Translations under genes and position numbers: made by a program
In this document: positions 37,346 through 45,668 of the stretch, one piece after another
Numbering within the stretch: position 1 is the first letter of the stretch
Layout: each line of letters starts with the position of its first letter
The notes under the pieces: generated by a model
The model's input: the letters and a program-made list of their open reading frames with translations, nothing else
What the model was told of the DNA's origin: nothing
Database searches by the model: none
Source: CAWCUU01 sp963798855
GTDB taxonomy: Bacteria; Gemmatimonadota; Gemmatimonadetes; Longimicrobiales; RSA9
Length of the DNA: 64,000 nucleotides
Direction: 5' to 3'
NCBI GenBank assembly: GCA_963798855.1
Contig: CAWCUU010000001.1
Coordinates: 1,488,001 to 1,552,000, forward strand

Positions 37346-37471
37346 CGCCTGTGTTCAGCGCCTGTGTTCAGCGCCTGTGTTCAGCGCCTGTGTTCAGCGC
37401 CTGTGTTCAGCGCCTGTGTTCAGCGCCTGTGTTCAGCGCCTGTGTTCAGCGCCTGCCTTCAGCGCCTGTCG
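37346..37471. repeat. 13-bp tandem repeat array, locus 2 (CGCCTGTGTTCAG)
   Basis: Eight perfect head-to-tail copies of CGCCTGTGTTCAG (37346 to 37449), one variant CGCCTGCCTTCAG (37450 to 37462) and a partial unit to 37471. Copies are identical, so the expansion is recent. Because 13 is not a multiple of three, every frame reads a 13-residue periodic peptide; this is not a gene. The TGA stop of the DUF309 gene (37446 to 37448) is in unit 8, so its last residues are repeat-coded. Confidence 0.95.
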
Positions 37472-37841
37472 TATCCACGGGGATCGTCGGCCACGGGAAC
37501 CCCTCTCCCCACGCTCCACCTCGCTCGACGAGCCGCGTGCAGGCGTCGGCGTGGCGCAGGATCGCGGCGACATCGATTCCCCGGTGCGCGGGCGTGAAAG
37601 GCTCGAGTCGGGCGCGCGCCTTGTCTAGCTGCGCGAGCACGCCGTGCGTGTTTCCGTGGCGGGCGTGGACGAACGCGCTCGCGTAGAGGATGAGGCCGTG
37701 GTAGAAGTCGTTCCGCTCCGCCCTCCACGCGAGCTCGAGGGCCTCGTGGCTGTCCCAGTAGCGGCCGGCGTCGAAGAGGGCGATGAAGTGCCGCAGCGGG
37801 CCAGGCCCATCGGTTTCCGGGGCGGGAGGCGATCGGGTCAC
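37446..37841 (-). CDS. DUF309 family protein
   Basis: Helical protein of 131 residues, start GTG 37841 overlapping the upstream stop (GTGA). The DUF309 signature is clear in FIALFDAGRYWDSHEALELA (His-Glu pair) and RAERNDFYHGLILYASAFVH. Function of the family is unknown. The C-terminus (GAEGRR) is coded by the edge of the 13-bp repeat array, which suggests that the array formed or grew over the original stop. Confidence 0.85.
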   Translation of the reverse strand: MTRSPPAPETDGPGPLRHFIALFDAGRYWDSHEALELAWRAERNDFYHGLILYASAFVHARHGNTHGVLAQLDKARARLEPFTPAHRGIDVAAILRHADACTRLVERGGAWGEGFPWPTIPVDTTGAEGRR

Positions 37842-40126
37842 AGGATCCCGTCCAGGTAGAGCGCGACTCTCCAGCCTTTCGGCTCGCGAAGCGCGCGTGC
37901 GAGATCGACCCTGATGACGCCGTCGAGGAAGCTCCCGCCGACACCTGCCGAGAGGAGCGGGACGCCGCTCCCGAACTCCGGGCGATCGCCTGCCCATCCG
38001 ATGTCGGTGAACAGGGACAGACGCGCCGCTGGAAAGTCGTTCGCCACCTCCGCGCGGCCGCGCCAGAATGCTTCTCCCCTCAGTGTGCCGCCCTCGTAGC
38101 CGCGCAGGGTGCCGGCGCCGCCGAGCTCCCAGCTTCGCTGTGGCGGGAGCGCGCCGGCAGAGGTGCCAGCCTCCGCTTCCAGGGCGCCGAGCAGACGGGC
38201 GCCGAGCGGGAAGGTCGCGTAGCCCCGCAGCGCGGGACGGGCGAAGGCGACGTCGCCGGCTCCGGCGAGCCAGCCGGTGGCCGTCTCGACCCGCAGTGCG
38301 CCGCCCCAGCGCACCCCCGCGGCGTCCAGCCCGCGGTCGAGACGGACGGTGATCGCGGCTCCGACGAGATCGGCCGTGGTCGCGGCAGGGTTCGGCCGAA
38401 ACAGCCGCTCGGAGTCGAGCGCGTGACGCAGGCTGAAGTGGGTGCCGACGGCCACGCTTGCCTGGTGCTCGAGGAAGAGCCGCCAATCGTAGCTCGCGCC
38501 TCGCCGCTGCAACCGGTTGCCGCTCAGCTCGATGCCGGTGGCGCGGAAGTAGTCGCCATCGTCCACGCCGAAAAGGAGCGCCTGGAGGGAGTTGCCGATC
38601 CCGAGCGGCCGGGACTGCTCCTGCACGGGCGTTAGGCGGCGGTAGGCGGCAGCCCTATAGGTGTTGCCGGGGCGTTGCCAGCCGAGGCCGACGTCGACAT
38701 CCGGGGCCGGCTCGGCCGTGCCGACGCGAACGGTCGCTTCGGCCGTCGCGGGCCCGAGCTCCTCCTCCAGGCGGGCGCCCACCGAGAGCCCTTCGATTCG
38801 GTTGTAGCGAAGCAATCCGGGTGCGCCGGGCCCCCAGCGGAGCCGCGGCGGACCGGGGCGCAGCGGGGCGGCCGGCAGGTCCGAGAGCGTCGAGTCCAGC
38901 GAAGCGACGTCGGTCCGCGTGAGCAGCACGTCGCCCTGCTCGAAGATGGACGGGGGCAGGTCGGCGGAGGTCAGGAGCGTGGTGGTATCGGCCGGCAGCA
39001 CGACCCGAAAGTAGCGGCATTCGCCGTGCTCGCAGTGACAGCGCAGCCCGGGCGCCGGCGCGCAGTCTCCCTTCCAGCCGACATCGCGGAGGTCGCCCCA
39101 CCCAGTCGAATCGGCGTCGGCGCGGGCGCCGCCAGCACCCGCCGAGTCGGCGGAAGCGCTCGTGTCCGCCTCCGCGATCATATCGACCGGGTCGCCCGCT
39201 TCCGCCTCCGCGGTGCTGATCCGATACCCATCGTAGACCTTCTCGTACGTCGCCGGCACGTGCAGCAGTCTCGCCGCGCTCATCTCCGCGCTCACCGAGA
39301 CGAGCCGCGGCAGCCACCAGCGCAGGTCCCAGAGGCCGTATTCGACGCTCACGTAGCGAATCTCGAGCCGGATCGGCTCGAGGATTCCGGGGACCTCCGA
39401 GGCGTCCGCGCTGTCCTCCGGCGACACGGTGCGCAGATCGCGCTCGAGGTCGAACGGTCGGGCAGGTCGGTAGACGGCGCGGACGACATCGTACGATCGG
39501 GCGTCGAGCCAGAACGAGCCGCTGACCAGGTCGAAGTCATCGCGCCGCGGCTGCACGCGCAGCTCGAGCAGCCGGATCAGGCGCCCGTCCGGCAGCCGGA
39601 TCTCCGTCGTGTCCCCCGAGCTGAAGCGATAGTCCGCCTCGCTTCCCGCAGCCAGCGGGTGACGCGCGAACTCTCCTTCCCTCAGGCCCAGCAGCAGCTC
39701 CTCCGATCCCGGGATGAACAGCAGGTCCCCCGCATCGGAATCGAGATCTTCGGGCAGCCGAACCCCCTTCAGCGCGATCGGCACCGCCTCGCGCGCCCCC
39801 AGCATCTCGACCGTGCCCGCTCCGTCGCGGGTCCAGTCCAGCCTCGCCGCCACCTCCCGCCGATACACCAGCCGCTCCCTGCGGATCGCCCGGAAGCGCA
39901 CCGAGATCCGCTCCCGCACGCGCGCCGAGTAGTGCGTGATCGAGTCCGTCAGAGCGCCGCGCCGGCTCCGCGCCCGCACCAGCAGCTCTCGCGCGCCCGC
40001 GTCCAGGAACGCGTCGGACTCGCCGCCGCTTCCGGTGCCCGCCGCCTGCGCCCCCGCAGGCCTAGCGGAGAGACACAGCAGCACCCCCGCGGCCGCCGCG
40101 CAGAGCGCGCGGCGCGTCACTTCCAT
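37838..40126 (-). CDS. Omp85-like outer-membrane beta-barrel with a large N-terminal periplasmic domain
   Basis: Protein of 762 residues with a signal peptide (MEVTRRALCAAAAGVLLCLS, cut after RPAGAQ). Residues about 30 to 320 form a globular region with beta-rich segments (TEIRLPDGRLIRLLELRVQP, DLVSGSFWLDARSYDVVRAV). Near 370 there is a five-Cys cluster CAPAPGLRCHCEHGEC. The C-terminal half is a barrel: ELGGAGTLRGYEGGTLRG matches the RGY loop of the Omp85/D15 family, and the final strand ends in aromatic/hydrophobic residues (WRVALYLDGIL). The client is unknown. A tiny leader frame overlaps its start. Confidence 0.7.
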   Translation of the reverse strand: MEVTRRALCAAAAGVLLCLSARPAGAQAAGTGSGGESDAFLDAGARELLVRARSRRGALTDSITHYSARVRERISVRFRAIRRERLVYRREVAARLDWTRDGAGTVEMLGAREAVPIALKGVRLPEDLDSDAGDLLFIPGSEELLLGLREGEFARHPLAAGSEADYRFSSGDTTEIRLPDGRLIRLLELRVQPRRDDFDLVSGSFWLDARSYDVVRAVYRPARPFDLERDLRTVSPEDSADASEVPGILEPIRLEIRYVSVEYGLWDLRWWLPRLVSVSAEMSAARLLHVPATYEKVYDGYRISTAEAEAGDPVDMIAEADTSASADSAGAGGARADADSTGWGDLRDVGWKGDCAPAPGLRCHCEHGECRYFRVVLPADTTTLLTSADLPPSIFEQGDVLLTRTDVASLDSTLSDLPAAPLRPGPPRLRWGPGAPGLLRYNRIEGLSVGARLEEELGPATAEATVRVGTAEPAPDVDVGLGWQRPGNTYRAAAYRRLTPVQEQSRPLGIGNSLQALLFGVDDGDYFRATGIELSGNRLQRRGASYDWRLFLEHQASVAVGTHFSLRHALDSERLFRPNPAATTADLVGAAITVRLDRGLDAAGVRWGGALRVETATGWLAGAGDVAFARPALRGYATFPLGARLLGALEAEAGTSAGALPPQRSWELGGAGTLRGYEGGTLRGEAFWRGRAEVANDFPAARLSLFTDIGWAGDRPEFGSGVPLLSAGVGGSFLDGVIRVDLARALREPKGWRVALYLDGIL

Positions 40127-40155
40127 CGGACGGTCCCGCCCTCGTACTGCTTCAT
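40117..40155 (-). other. Possible 12-codon leader reading frame overlapping the Omp85-like start
   Basis: AGGAG precedes an ATG (40155) that opens 12 codons (MKQYEGGTVRWK) and stops with TGA inside the main gene, overlapping its ATG at 40126 in a different frame. The main gene has a poorer ribosome site. It could couple translation, or be chance. Confidence 0.3.
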
Positions 40156-40257
40156 GGCTCCTCTTACGCCCCGGGTGCGTGCGCGGTTTCGTCCTTGCCG
40201 GATGGGTCGCCGCGGGATGATTATAGTCCGTTCCGCGCTCCCCGAACGGCCGGACCC

Positions 40258-41187
40258 ATGATCGCTCGGCTCGCCCAACCGCTACGCGACGCGCTCCGCC
40301 GCACGCTGCTCCGGCAGTGGGCGGCGCTCGGCGCGGGATCGCCTGGCGCCGCGGTCGCGACCGCGATCGTCGACCCGGAAGCGCTCGTGCTCAGCTCCCT
40401 GATGCTGCGCAACTACGAGCCCCGCCTCAGGGAACCCGTGGGCCGCTTCGCGACGACGGCGAGCGGGCTGCTCAGCGTGCAGAGGATGAAGAACCTCGCG
40501 GCGCACTATCCGGCATCGGCGCGGTCGGCGCTGTCGCACTTCGCGCGGCTGGCGCTGGAGGAGGGCCGTGACTTCCGTTGGCGATCGCTCCTGAACGGGT
40601 CGAACGGCGGCGTTCGGCCGGAGCGACCAGCCGATCCCGGCGATGAAGGCGTGGACGTGCTGCATCCGACGGCTCTCGTGTTGCGGCTGCGGCTGGGGAT
40701 CGGGGTCGGGATCAAGGCGGACGTCGTCGCACGGCTGCTGGGGGGCGAAGGTGCCTGGTGCGACGTGCGTGATCTGGCGACGGCGACCACGTATTCGGAG
40801 CGCGCGGTGCGCCGCGCATCGGAGGACCTCGCGGCGGCCGGGCTGGTGCGCGTGAGGTGGGGCATCCCGGCGGGCTACCGGGTCGAGTCGGAGAGCTGGC
40901 GCGCTCTGCTCGAGCTCCCTTCCCCGCTTCCGCCGTGGCGTCACTGGGCGTCGGCGTACGCATTCATCGCGGATGTGCTCGACTGGGCCAGCGAGCACGG
41001 CGCTGATGTGGCTTCCCCGTACCGGGTCTCGGAGCGCGCGGATGGTCTGCTGAGGGAGCACCGGGAGGCGCTGGAGGTGAACCGGGTCGCCGCGGCGCGG
41101 CCGCGGAACGCCGGCCGCTGGCCGGCGGTGGATGCATTCGCCGGGACGCTCGAGGTGCTGTCGAGCTGGCTGCGGGACTCGGCCTGA
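40258..41187 (+). CDS. Uncharacterised protein with a possible winged-helix DNA-binding region
   Basis: ATG 40258 gives 309 residues. I do not recognise the family. Residues about 168 to 212 (CDVRDLATATTYSERAVRRA and following, then LVRVRWGIPAGYRVE) look like a helix-turn-helix with a wing. The N-terminal half is helical and Leu/Ala/Arg-rich. No transmembrane segment or signal peptide is seen. It is divergent from the Omp85-like gene and converges with sdhB. The ribosome site is weak. It could regulate the divergent gene; that is an inference. Confidence 0.6.
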   Translation: MIARLAQPLRDALRRTLLRQWAALGAGSPGAAVATAIVDPEALVLSSLMLRNYEPRLREPVGRFATTASGLLSVQRMKNLAAHYPASARSALSHFARLALEEGRDFRWRSLLNGSNGGVRPERPADPGDEGVDVLHPTALVLRLRLGIGVGIKADVVARLLGGEGAWCDVRDLATATTYSERAVRRASEDLAAAGLVRVRWGIPAGYRVESESWRALLELPSPLPPWRHWASAYAFIADVLDWASEHGADVASPYRVSERADGLLREHREALEVNRVAAARPRNAGRWPAVDAFAGTLEVLSSWLRDSA

Positions 41188-41218
41188 GCCGACGGCGCGC
41201 GTCGGGTGCGCTGACCGC

Positions 41219-41980
41219 TCAGTCGATGAGGGACCCGGGTCGACGGAATCGGGCCTTCCAGAGATCGCGGTTCAGACGCGCGATGTAGTCCACGCTGATG
41301 CGCTTCGGACAGGCGGCCTCGCAGGCGCCATGATTGCTGCAGTGTCCGAAGTTCTCCTCGTTCATCGCCGCGACCACGCCCAACGTGCGCGAATCCTTCT
41401 CCGGCGCTCCCTGCGGGAGCAGGTTCAGGTGCGAGACCTTCGCGGCCGTGAACAGCATCGCCGAAGCGTTGGGACATGCCGCGACGCAGGCGCCGCAGGC
41501 GATGCACTCGGCGGCTTCGAAGGCGAGCTCGGCGTTGTCGCGAGGAACGGGGATCGAGTTCGCGTCGGGAGCGCTGCCGGTACGGACCGAGATGTAGCCG
41601 CCCGCCTGCACGATGCGGTCGAAGGCACTGCGGTCGACGACGAGATCCTTGATGACCGGGAACGCGGCCGCGCGCCACGGCTCGAGCCACAGCTCGGCGC
41701 CGTCCTCGAAGTGCCGCATGTGGAGTTGGCAGGCGGTGGTCCCCTCCAGCGGTCCATGCGCCTGCCCGTTGATCATGAAGCCGCACATGCCGCAGATGCC
41801 CTCGCGGCAGTCGCTGTCGAACGCGATCGGATCGTCACCCTTCTCGATGAGCCGCTCGTTGACGACGTCGAGCATCTCCAGGAACGACGCATGGGAGCTG
41901 ATCTCCGTCGCCTCGTAGCGGACGAAGCGGCCCGCGTCCGCCGCCGCGGCCTGCCGCCAGACGTGCAGGATCAGGTTCAT
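41219..41980 (-). CDS. sdhB: Succinate dehydrogenase iron-sulfur subunit
   Basis: Protein of 253 residues with three clusters: [2Fe-2S] in CREGICGMCGFMING with a distal Cys (GTTACQLHM), [4Fe-4S] in CIACGACVAACPNAS, and [3Fe-4S] in CSNHGACEAACPKRI. It hands electrons from SdhA to the cytochrome b subunit. Its start is one base after the sdhA stop. No terminator seen beyond it. Confidence 0.96.
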   Translation of the reverse strand: MNLILHVWRQAAAADAGRFVRYEATEISSHASFLEMLDVVNERLIEKGDDPIAFDSDCREGICGMCGFMINGQAHGPLEGTTACQLHMRHFEDGAELWLEPWRAAAFPVIKDLVVDRSAFDRIVQAGGYISVRTGSAPDANSIPVPRDNAELAFEAAECIACGACVAACPNASAMLFTAAKVSHLNLLPQGAPEKDSRTLGVVAAMNEENFGHCSNHGACEAACPKRISVDYIARLNRDLWKARFRRPGSLID

Positions 41981-43894
41981 TTACTTGTAGCTCCGCTGCG
42001 ACGGTTTGACGTGCTCGAAGTGGAGCGGCTCCTCGTGCAGCTTCGGCGCGGTCGGGTCGCCCGTGTACTCCCACACCGCGACGTACGAGAACTCCTCGTC
42101 GTTGCGCTTCGCCTCGCCCTCCGCCGTGGTGTGCTCGACGCGGTAGTGCGCGCCGGCGGACTCATCGCGGTGCAGCGCGTCGATGCACATGAGCTCCGCG
42201 AGCTCGAAGAAGTCGGCGACGCGACCCGCCTTCTCGAGGGACTGGTTCAGCGTCGCGGCGCTGCCGGGCACCCGCACGTCACGCCAGTACTCCTCACGGA
42301 GCCGGGGGATCAGCTCGAGCGCCTTGCGCAGCCCCTCTTCGCTGCGCTCCATGCCGCAGTATTCCCAGACGATGGAGCCGAGCTCGCGGTGGAAGGAGTC
42401 GACCGTGCGCGAGCCGCCAATGTCGAGCAGCCGCCGGGTGAGCTCTTCGACGCCGCGCTTCGCGTCCTCGAATGCAGGGTGGTCGGTGTCCACCTCGTCG
42501 AAACGGGCCTGCGCGAGGTAGTCGCCGATCGTCATCGGCAGGATGAAGTAGCCGTCCGCGAGCCCCTGCATGAGCGCGCTCGCGCCCAGGCGATTCGCGC
42601 CGTGATCGGAAAAGTTCGCTTCGCCGATCACGTGCAACCCGGGGATCGTGGACATCAGGTTGTAGTCGACCCAGAGTCCGCCCATCGTGTAGTGCGGTGT
42701 GGGGTAGATGCGCATCGGCACGTCGTACGGATTCTCGCCCGTGATCCGCTCGTACATCTCGAAGAGGTTGCCGTAACGGTCGGAAATGACGTCACGGCCG
42801 AGCCGCTGGATCGCGTCGCGGAAGTCCAGGTAGACGCCCACCCCGGACGGTCCCACGCCCCTCCCGTTGTCCACCATCTCCTTCGCCCTGCGCGACGCGA
42901 CATCACGCGGGACGAGATTCCCGAAGCTCGGGTACATCCGCTCCAGGTAGTAGTCGCGGTCCTCGTCGGGGATCTGGTTCGGCGGCCGGTCGTCGCCGGG
43001 CTTCTTCGGCACCCAGATGCGCCCATCGTTGCGCAGCGACTCGCTCATCAGCGTGAGCTTGGACTGGTAATCGCCGCTCGGCGGGATGGCGGTGGGGTGG
43101 ATCTGCGTGAAGCAGGCGTTCGCGAAGCCGGCGCCGCGCTTGTGCGCGCGCCACGCCGCGGTGACGTTGCACCCCTTGGCGTTCGTGGAGAGATAGAAGA
43201 CGTTGCTGTAGCCGCCGGTCGCGAGGACGACGGCGTCCGCGACCCACGCCTGCACCTGGCCGGTCACCAGATCGCGGGTAATGATGCCACGCGCGCGCCC
43301 GTCCACGAGGACGAGGTCCAGCATCTCGTGACGCGTGTACATCTGCACCTTGCCGACATCGACCTGTCGCTCCAGCGCCTGATAGGCGCCGAGCAGCAGC
43401 TGCTGGCCGGTCTGGCCGCGCGCGTAGAAGGTGCGCGAGACCTGTGCACCACCGAAGGAGCGGTTCGCCAGGTAGCCACTGTACTCGCGGGCGAACGGAA
43501 CACCCTGGGCGACGGCCTGATCGATGATCTCGAGGCTGACCTCCGCGAGGCGATAGACGTTCGGCTCGCGCGAGCGGAAGTCGCCGCCCTTCACGGTGTC
43601 GTAGAAGAGGCGGAAGACGCTGTCGCCGTCGTTCTGATAGTTCTTGGCCGCGTTGATGCCGCCCTGTGCGGCGATGCTGTGGGCGCGACGCGGGCTGTCC
43701 TGGAAGCAGAAGCACTTCACGTTGTAGCCCAGCTCGCCCATCGTCGCGGACGCCGATGCGCCGGCCAGCCCCGAGCCGACCACGATAACATCGTATTTCC
43801 GCTTGTTTGCCGGATTGACCAGCTTCATCTCGAAGCGGTGCCGGTCCCACTTCTTCTCGATCGGCCCCGCCGGAACCCTTGAATTCAGCTCCAT
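41981..43894 (-). CDS. sdhA: Succinate dehydrogenase flavoprotein subunit
   Basis: Flavoprotein of 637 residues that oxidises succinate. FAD site VIVVGSGLAGASASATMGEL; the flavin-linking His region AHSIAAQGGINAAKNYQNDG; substrate residues in FTQIHPTAIPPSG and PTPHYTMGGLWVDYN; GANRLGASALMQGLADGYF near the C-terminus. It belongs to the family with a one-piece SdhC, as in Bacteroidetes and others. 13 bp after sdhC. Confidence 0.97.
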   Translation of the reverse strand: MELNSRVPAGPIEKKWDRHRFEMKLVNPANKRKYDVIVVGSGLAGASASATMGELGYNVKCFCFQDSPRRAHSIAAQGGINAAKNYQNDGDSVFRLFYDTVKGGDFRSREPNVYRLAEVSLEIIDQAVAQGVPFAREYSGYLANRSFGGAQVSRTFYARGQTGQQLLLGAYQALERQVDVGKVQMYTRHEMLDLVLVDGRARGIITRDLVTGQVQAWVADAVVLATGGYSNVFYLSTNAKGCNVTAAWRAHKRGAGFANACFTQIHPTAIPPSGDYQSKLTLMSESLRNDGRIWVPKKPGDDRPPNQIPDEDRDYYLERMYPSFGNLVPRDVASRRAKEMVDNGRGVGPSGVGVYLDFRDAIQRLGRDVISDRYGNLFEMYERITGENPYDVPMRIYPTPHYTMGGLWVDYNLMSTIPGLHVIGEANFSDHGANRLGASALMQGLADGYFILPMTIGDYLAQARFDEVDTDHPAFEDAKRGVEELTRRLLDIGGSRTVDSFHRELGSIVWEYCGMERSEEGLRKALELIPRLREEYWRDVRVPGSAATLNQSLEKAGRVADFFELAELMCIDALHRDESAGAHYRVEHTTAEGEAKRNDEEFSYVAVWEYTGDPTAPKLHEEPLHFEHVKPSQRSYK

Positions 43895-43907
43895 TCCCGG
43901 GCCTCCC

Positions 43908-44585
43908 TCAGCGCAGGATGCCGACGAGGACGGCGAACGGGATCGACGCGAAGCCGAGCGTGATCAGCACGGCGATCACGAAGGCCGTCGGTCGGCGATA
44001 ACGGTTGTACTTGGGGTTGTTGAGGCCGAGCGTCTGCATGGCGCTCCAGATCCCGTGGTAGAGGTGCAGACCGAGAGAGAGCACCCCGAGGAAGTAGATG
44101 ACATCGACCCACCAGCGCTGGAACGTCGCGATCACGTTGTGGTACGGATCGCCCGGCACGAAGCGGGGATTCACGGTGCCGAACGTCAGGTCGAGCAGAT
44201 GCCAGATGATGAAGAAGAAGATCGTGATGCCGCCCCACTTCATCGCCCGGGACGCCAGGCTGAAGACCTCGGGGTCGTAGCGGCGGTAGCCGATGTGACG
44301 AGCCGCGGCGTCCTGACGCCAGAGCTGGAGATAGGCCACAATGTGGAGCAGCACGGCGGCGAGGATGACCCCACGCACGGTCCACAGCACCTGCGACTCG
44401 GCGAACAGCGGGGCGCCCATGGTGCGCAGGAAGATGGAGTACTGATCGAAGTGCTCGGGCCCGAGGAAGATCTTGAGGTTTCCCAGGAGGTGCCCGACGA
44501 TCCACAGGAAGAGCAGGATGGCCGTGATCGCCATCGTGTACTTCTTCCCGATGGAGGTACGATAGAGGCCTGTGGCGCGTCGCAT
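43908..44585 (-). CDS. sdhC: Succinate dehydrogenase cytochrome b558 subunit
   Basis: Single membrane anchor of 225 residues with five transmembrane helices; haem-ligand His occur in LWIVGHLLGNLKIFLGP, AAVLLHIVAYLQLW, FFFIIWHLLDLTFG and LSLGLHLYHGIWSAMQ. This is the type B (di-haem, one-protein) form used with menaquinone, which fits the futalosine genes. First of the sdhCAB trio, 54 bp after mdh. Confidence 0.95.
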   Translation of the reverse strand: MRRATGLYRTSIGKKYTMAITAILLFLWIVGHLLGNLKIFLGPEHFDQYSIFLRTMGAPLFAESQVLWTVRGVILAAVLLHIVAYLQLWRQDAAARHIGYRRYDPEVFSLASRAMKWGGITIFFFIIWHLLDLTFGTVNPRFVPGDPYHNVIATFQRWWVDVIYFLGVLSLGLHLYHGIWSAMQTLGLNNPKYNRYRRPTAFVIAVLITLGFASIPFAVLVGILR

Positions 44586-44639
44586 CTCGTCTCCGCGATG
44601 TGGAACGGTCGGCGCCGCGTCGCGCCGCCCCGGCCGCTC

Positions 44640-45575
44640 TCAGCCGAGGTCCTCGAGGTCGGCCATGGTGGAGCGGACGGCCTGCGCGCTCTTCTCCAGG
44701 GCGTCTCGCTCCTCCGACGTGAGCTCGACCTCGAGGATCTGCTCCAGCCCCTTCGCCCCCAGCTTGCACGGCACGCCGAGGAAGAGGCCCTCCATCCCGT
44801 ACTCTCCCTCCAGGAACGCAGCGCACGGAAGGATCCGCTTTTTGTCGCGGACGATGGCTCCCACCATCTGAACGGCCGCCGCGGCGGGCGCGTAGTAGGC
44901 GCTGCCCGTCTTCAGGTACCCGACGATCTCCGCGCCGCCCTTCCGCGTGCGCTCGATCAGCGCGTCGATCCGCTCGCGCGGCAGTAGCTGTGTCAGCGGG
45001 ATTCCACTCACGCTGGTGTAGCTGACGAGCGGCACCATCGTATCGCCATGTCCACCCAGCACGAGCGCCTGAATGTCCTCGACGCTGACGTCCAGCTCGA
45101 GCGCGATGAAGGAGCGGTATCGCGCCGTGTCCAGCACGCCTGCCATGCCGATCACCCGCTCGCGCGGAAAGCCTGTCGTTTCCCTGGCCACGTACGCCAT
45201 GATGTCCAGCGGATTGGAGACCATGATGATGATGGCATCCGGCGAGTGCTGCCGGATCTGCTGAGAGACATCGCGCACGATCCCGGCGTTCGTTTTCAGC
45301 AGGTCGTCGCGGCTCATCCCCGGCTTTCGGGCGATGCCAGCCGTGACCACGTAGACGGCCGAGCCGGCCGTCTCGGCGTAGGCGTTCGTGCCGACGACGC
45401 GGCTGTCCCACCCTTCGATCGGCGCAGACTCCCACTGGTCCAGCCCCTTGCCCTGGGGGATGCCGTCGACGACATCCACCATGCAGATCTGCCGGGCCAG
45501 CTCCCGTCGAGCCAGTCCCTGAGCGGTCGTCGCGCCGACGTGACCGGCGCCGACCACCGTGATCTTGTCCACCAT
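44640..45575 (-). CDS. mdh: Malate dehydrogenase (lactate-dehydrogenase-like, type III)
   Basis: NAD-dependent oxidation of malate to oxaloacetate. 311 residues; KITVVGAGHVGATTAQ cofactor loop, substrate loop AGIARKPGMSRDDLL (Arg fitting malate), MVSNPLDIMAYVA, and catalytic His in ALVLGGHGDTMVPL. It lies with sdhCAB in one TCA operon preceded by a TTGACA box. Confidence 0.95.
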   Translation of the reverse strand: MVDKITVVGAGHVGATTAQGLARRELARQICMVDVVDGIPQGKGLDQWESAPIEGWDSRVVGTNAYAETAGSAVYVVTAGIARKPGMSRDDLLKTNAGIVRDVSQQIRQHSPDAIIIMVSNPLDIMAYVARETTGFPRERVIGMAGVLDTARYRSFIALELDVSVEDIQALVLGGHGDTMVPLVSYTSVSGIPLTQLLPRERIDALIERTRKGGAEIVGYLKTGSAYYAPAAAAVQMVGAIVRDKKRILPCAAFLEGEYGMEGLFLGVPCKLGAKGLEQILEVELTSEERDALEKSAQAVRSTMADLEDLG

Positions 45576-45625
45576 CGTATCAGATTCCGTCGTTGAAGCG
45601 GTGCGCGAAACGGTGCAGCGCGGGC

Positions 45626-45654
45626 AAGCTAGGAAGGGGGTGGGGGTGTGTCAA
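45626..45654 (-). promoter_or_regulatory. Promoter of mdh-sdhCAB
   Basis: TTGACA (45649 to 45654), 17 bases, TAGCTT (45626 to 45631), minus strand. The mdh ATG is at 45575, so the leader is about 40 to 45 bases. The spacer is a C-rich tract. Confidence 0.55.
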
Positions 45655-45668
45655 CGCGACGTGGCGAC

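Noticed and set aside
37346..37471. CRISPR array
   Set aside because: Units are contiguous 13-mers without spacers, and no cas gene is near.
37364..37628. Cys/Val/Gln-rich periodic peptide frames (VFSACVQRLCSAP repeats)
   Set aside because: They are the 13-bp array read in three frames; no start site or homology.
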